NCBI GenBank assembly: GCA_016256075.1
Contig: SDVU01000754.1
Span: 1 to 10,839, forward strand
From: Dictyocoela muelleri
Lineage: Eukaryota; Microsporidia
Length of the DNA stretch: 10,839 bases
Direction: 5' to 3'
In this document: positions 8,482-10,839 of the stretch, piece by piece
How positions within the stretch are numbered: the stretch's first letter is position 1
Layout of the letters: each line of letters opens with the position of its first letter
The notes under the pieces: generated by a model
The model's database searches: none
What the model saw: only the letters and a program-made list of their open reading frames with translations
Told to the model about the DNA's origin: nothing
Position numbers and translations under genes: made by a program

Positions 8482-8554
8482 CCTTGAATAGCTCAGCAGT
8501 TAACATTCATGGATTTAACCTTTAAGTAGCGTTGTTCTAATCGGGTTTAAAGTC
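8482..8554 (+). pseudogene. tRNA-like remnant (A box and B box)
   Basis: TAGCTCAGCAGT at 8489-8500 fits the pol III A box (TRGCNNAGYNGG) at 11 of 12 positions, and GTTCTAATC at 8534-8542 fits the B box (GWTCRANNC) at 8 of 9. Their starts are 45 bases apart, exactly as nucleotides 8 and 53 of a tRNA. On that register the seven bases at each end pair at 5 of 7 positions and a TTTT run begins at 8556. The D stem does not pair, the T stem pairs poorly and no sensible anticodon arm forms, so this is at best a decayed tRNA or a tRNA-derived SINE head, not a working tRNA. Confidence 0.35.
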
Positions 8555-8972
8555 ATTTTAATAAACAATAGGGATAGACATCAAGGAGTCAATAACTATA
8601 AAATATAGTATTATATACAGTTGTTTCAGTGTGGTATGGCTAAATAGACATTATTCAAATCTTTTATAGTGAAGCAGAAGGAACACTACTATATGTTTGA
8701 ATGCGTGCGATGGCGCGTCGATACAAAAAAAATATAGTGACATTTAAAAAAATCTTGAAAAGCCTATAATTACCTATATCCTGCTGTTTCATTGCTAAAA
8801 TGAAAATCGCATAACAGCTAGAAAACTTAGTAATGACGTATTAGTTGAACGCCTTTAACCAAAGGTATAAATACCAATATTGCAGACAACTTTCAGGGAT
8901 GGAATTATAGATATTACTAACATGTAATGTTATTTATTTTTTCGAAAACCTTTTTTTTGTAAAATAGACAAT

Positions 8973-9008
8973 ATTTATCACAATTTAAATATTTATCACA
9001 ATTTAAAT
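8973..9008 (+). repeat. 18-bp tandem repeat, two copies
   Basis: ATTTATCACAATTTAAAT occurs twice exactly (8973-8990 and 8991-9008), followed by a degraded partial copy. It lies about 150 bp upstream of the kinase ATG. No function is evident. Confidence 0.8.
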
Positions 9009-9150
9009 ATTTTCACAATAAATTGATCAAATGTAGTTATTTTTAACCCATAATAGTATTTTTAATATAAATTATATTTAAAATAAACTTAAAGTTCAAA
9101 TATCTAAAATTCATATCCTTTTTTAAACGGTTTTTTTCAGAAAACAGTTA

Positions 9151-9155
9151 CCCCC
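9151..9155 (+). promoter_or_regulatory. CCC-type start signal of the kinase gene
   Basis: Five C directly against the ATG at 9156 in AT-rich DNA. This matches the CCC-like motif placed just upstream of start codons in Microsporidia, where leaders are very short. It supports this ATG as the true start and is the strongest clue to the kind of organism. Confidence 0.6.
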
Positions 9156-10271
9156 ATGTTTCACAAGGAAGACTTAAATGTAGTACAAAAAATATTTTCG
9201 AAAAACTTTCATGAAAATTATATTGTGTATTTCTCCGGCCTGAAAATAAAGAAACCGATTGGCAAGAATAACAAAAATAAATCTACGAATGACGAAAATA
9301 AATCCACGAATAACAAAAATAAATCTAAAAATGGAGATACTAAAGAAAATGTTGTTATACGCAAATATTTTGAATGTAGAGCAGCTAATAAACAAGCAAT
9401 TGTCATTAAAAGAGAAGAAAATCTTCTTAAAGAAGAACTTAAGGTGCGCAATAACATCAGATGTAACTTTTTAGTAAATGTAATATCAACATTTCAAGAT
9501 GTAACTTTTCTTTACTACATAACTGAACTACCCAAAGGCGGATTTTTATACTTTTATCTTCAGAAACATGGTCGTTTCGATTTAGAATTATCAAAATTTT
9601 TATTTGCTGAAATGTTGTTAGCCATTCAATACCTCCATGCAAGAAATTTAGTTTACAGATTACTGATACCTGAAAATATAATGATTACTTTTGATGGTCA
9701 CGTTAAATTAAAATTTGATTTTCTGAATTCTAACGGGCTAACCGAGAAACAATTTCAGAAATTAATTGAATACATTCCAATTGATTATCTCAAAAATAAC
9801 GAGTCCACTTTTGCTTCTGATTATTGGTCATTAGGAATTATACTTTTTGAAATGATAGATGGTGTGTCGCCTTTTAAAGGTACAAATTTTGAACATACAA
9901 AGTTTAATATTTTAAATAACAATCCTGTTTTTGAGAATAATTTTGATCAAAAATCCAAAGACCTGGTTGAAAAATTACTAATCAAAAATAAAATAGAGAG
10001 ATTAGGGTTTTTTAAAAATGATAGATTTTTAATTCGTAAACATCCGTTTTTGGCAAATATTAATTTCCACATGTTAGCTGAAAATAAGATCAGGTCACCA
10101 CTTGATGTAGTTGTAGATAATCTTTTTAACAAGGAATCAAATATTAAATTAAGTGATATTTATAAAAAAAGCGTTAAATATGTTAGTTCAGATGGTTATG
10201 GTGATATTTTCAAATTTTATGGCACAAATAGTGATCTTTTTAATAAAAGGGGTGCCTGTTTCGGAGTATAA
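9156..10271 (+). CDS. AGC-family protein kinase homologue, predicted pseudokinase
   Basis: 371 codons, intact, starting at the ATG next to the C run. The fold is an AGC (PKA-like) kinase. AIVIK gives the ATP-anchoring Lys85 and Glu94 is the likely helix-C partner. FLVNVISTFQD, GGFLYFYLQKHGRF and LLAIQYLH match AGC blocks. SDYWSLG keeps Asp222, and ERLG with KHPFL matches the AGC RLG...HPFF end of the domain. A C-terminal tail with KIRSPL and IFKFYG follows, reminiscent of AGC tails, but no sure hydrophobic motif. The catalytic loop reads YRLLIPEN instead of YRDLKPEN: the catalytic Asp and Lys are Leu169 and Ile171, while Asn174 remains. The metal-binding DFG is FDFL (187-190) and APE is IPI (207-209). 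The glycine loop is absent; residues 41-61 are three Asn/Lys-rich heptads. It probably binds partners or acts as a regulator rather than phosphorylating. Its substrate or partner cannot be read from sequence. Confidence 0.88.
   Translation: MFHKEDLNVVQKIFSKNFHENYIVYFSGLKIKKPIGKNNKNKSTNDENKSTNNKNKSKNGDTKENVVIRKYFECRAANKQAIVIKREENLLKEELKVRNNIRCNFLVNVISTFQDVTFLYYITELPKGGFLYFYLQKHGRFDLELSKFLFAEMLLAIQYLHARNLVYRLLIPENIMITFDGHVKLKFDFLNSNGLTEKQFQKLIEYIPIDYLKNNESTFASDYWSLGIILFEMIDGVSPFKGTNFEHTKFNILNNNPVFENNFDQKSKDLVEKLLIKNKIERLGFFKNDRFLIRKHPFLANINFHMLAENKIRSPLDVVVDNLFNKESNIKLSDIYKKSVKYVSSDGYGDIFKFYGTNSDLFNKRGACFGV
9276..9338 (+). repeat. 21-bp coding repeat in the pseudokinase
   Basis: Three diverged 21-bp units encode NKSTNDE, NKSTNNK and NKSKNGD (residues 41-61). 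They keep frame, are rich in Asn and Lys, and sit where the strand-loop-strand of the glycine loop is expected. They look like an expanded low-complexity insert with slippage origin. Confidence 0.75.
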
Positions 10272-10275
10272 TAAA
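10270..10275 (+). promoter_or_regulatory. AATAAA polyadenylation signal overlapping stop
   Basis: The kinase ends TAA TAA (10269-10274), and AATAAA at 10270-10275 shares bases with both stops. Very short 3' ends of this type are usual in compact microsporidian genes. AATAAA is frequent by chance in AT-rich DNA, so the call rests mostly on position. Confidence 0.45.
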
Positions 10276-10697
10276 GGATTTTATAATTATCTGTATTTTT
10301 AAAGTATTAGTAAAAGATAGATCCAAAATTTTATTATTAATGATATTAATGATTTATAATTGATTAATGATTTATAATTGATTTATGATTTATAATTGAT
10401 TTATGAATAGTCTTATAATATAAATTTGAAAAGATGATTTTTTGCCTTAAAGAATTTTTTTTAATATATAGAAGTGTATCCGAAACTTGAAACAAGGCCT
10501 GTGTGTTTCAAGAGATACTTATTTAAATAAAATAAATTAATATGATTGCAAATTTTATTGTTATTTCAAATTAGACTCGCTAATAATTTTATTAAAATTT
10601 GCAAATTTTTGATTAAGGAAATAAAAAATTTTGTTCTTAACAATCTAACTCGAGACTTAAAAATAGTAATTACGTATGTTAAGGTAAGATCGAGATA
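10276..10697. other. 3' flank of the kinase, no gene seen
   Basis: AT-rich sequence without a supportable reading frame. It includes the 18-bp tandem repeat at 10349-10402. I see no RNA gene or element end in the rest. Confidence 0.5.
10349..10402 (+). repeat. 18-bp tandem repeat, three copies
   Basis: Units of ATGATTTATAATTGATTW at 10349-10366, 10367-10384 and 10385-10402, then the start of a fourth. The copies differ only at the last base. The array starts about 75 bp after the kinase stop, in the 3' flank. Confidence 0.88.
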
Positions 10698-10839
10698 AAT
10701 CAATTTAAAGTTACAAATAATCAATTTAAAGTTACAAATAAATCAATTTAAAGTTACAAATAAATCAATTTAAAGTTACAAATAAATCAATTTAAAGTTA
10801 CAAATAAATCAATTTAAAGTTACAAATAAATCAATTTAA
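10698..10839 (+). repeat. 22-bp minisatellite running off the window
   Basis: Unit AATCAATTTAAAGTTACAAA plus TA, 22 bp. There are six full copies plus 11 bases of a seventh at the window edge; the second copy (10720-10740) lacks one A, the others are identical. Because 22 is not a multiple of three and stops occur in all frames, it is non-coding. The near-perfect identity suggests recent expansion or ongoing homogenisation. Confidence 0.93.

Larger units (their letters stand above)
8115..9150. other. Intergenic region, no gene recognised
   Basis: About one kilobase of AT-rich sequence with no open frame or protein motif that I can support on either strand. It holds a tRNA-like remnant (8482-8554), an 18-bp tandem repeat (8973-9008) and a small GC-rich patch near 8704-8722 that I cannot explain. 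The 3' part must hold whatever promoter drives the kinase gene. Confidence 0.5.

Noticed and set aside
8832-8851. Similarity of TGACGTATTAGTTGAACGCC to the hAT C-terminal coding at about 7897-7916
   Set aside because: About 20 bases only; flanking sequence does not continue the match and no hAT frame is seen there.
9131-9140. TTTTTTTCAG resembling a 3' splice site before the kinase
   Set aside because: No matching donor or upstream exon is visible, and the C run plus ATG 11 bases later explains the start better.
9174-9642. Several minus-strand frames of 61-79 codons, and a plus-strand frame at 9259-9474
   Set aside because: All overlap the well-supported kinase gene in other frames and have low-complexity composition mirroring its Asn/Lys repeats.
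10698-10839. Regular repeat as a possible CRISPR array
   Set aside because: Units are contiguous 22-bp tandem copies without spacers; it is a minisatellite in a eukaryotic context.

Overview
The window looks like an AT-rich, transposon-crowded stretch of a small eukaryotic genome, most probably a microsporidian with an expanded, repeat-rich genome. Three things point there: the only intact gene has a run of C directly against its ATG (the CCC-type start signal known from Microsporidia), its AATAAA polyadenylation signal overlaps its stop codon, and the repeats are Merlin, Ty3/gypsy-like and hAT elements, all known from such genomes. The species assignment is inference; no rRNA or other marker gene is present.

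Layout. 1-179: no recognisable feature. 180-1326: a Merlin (IS1595/ISXO2-like) DNA transposon with 44-bp terminal inverted repeats and a decayed plus-strand transposase. 1327-1430: short AT-rich spacer. 1431-5643: a minus-strand Ty3/gypsy-like LTR retroelement, complete in layout (two LTRs of about 271-275 bp, Gag-like, protease, RT, RNase H, integrase, ATAT target duplication) but broken, a fossil. 5644-5833: AT-rich sequence ending in a GC-richer stretch with a classic hAT terminal motif. About 6206-8114: a heavily decayed hAT transposon of the ZBED/SCAND3-like kind, whose transposase shows only as conserved motifs scattered over three frames. 8115-9155: intergenic, with a tRNA-like A-box/B-box remnant and a short tandem repeat. 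9156-10271: an intact 371-codon AGC-type protein kinase homologue whose catalytic motifs are lost, i.e. a predicted pseudokinase. 10272-10839: 3' flank with an 18-bp tandem repeat and a 22-bp minisatellite that runs off the window.

The mobile elements do not form a working system together; they record at least four independent insertions beside one retained host gene. The best candidates for new biology are the pseudokinase, with its asparagine/lysine heptad insert where the glycine loop should be, the CCC start signal shared by the host gene and the Merlin transposase, and the retroelement family whose gag reading frame starts inside its own LTR.
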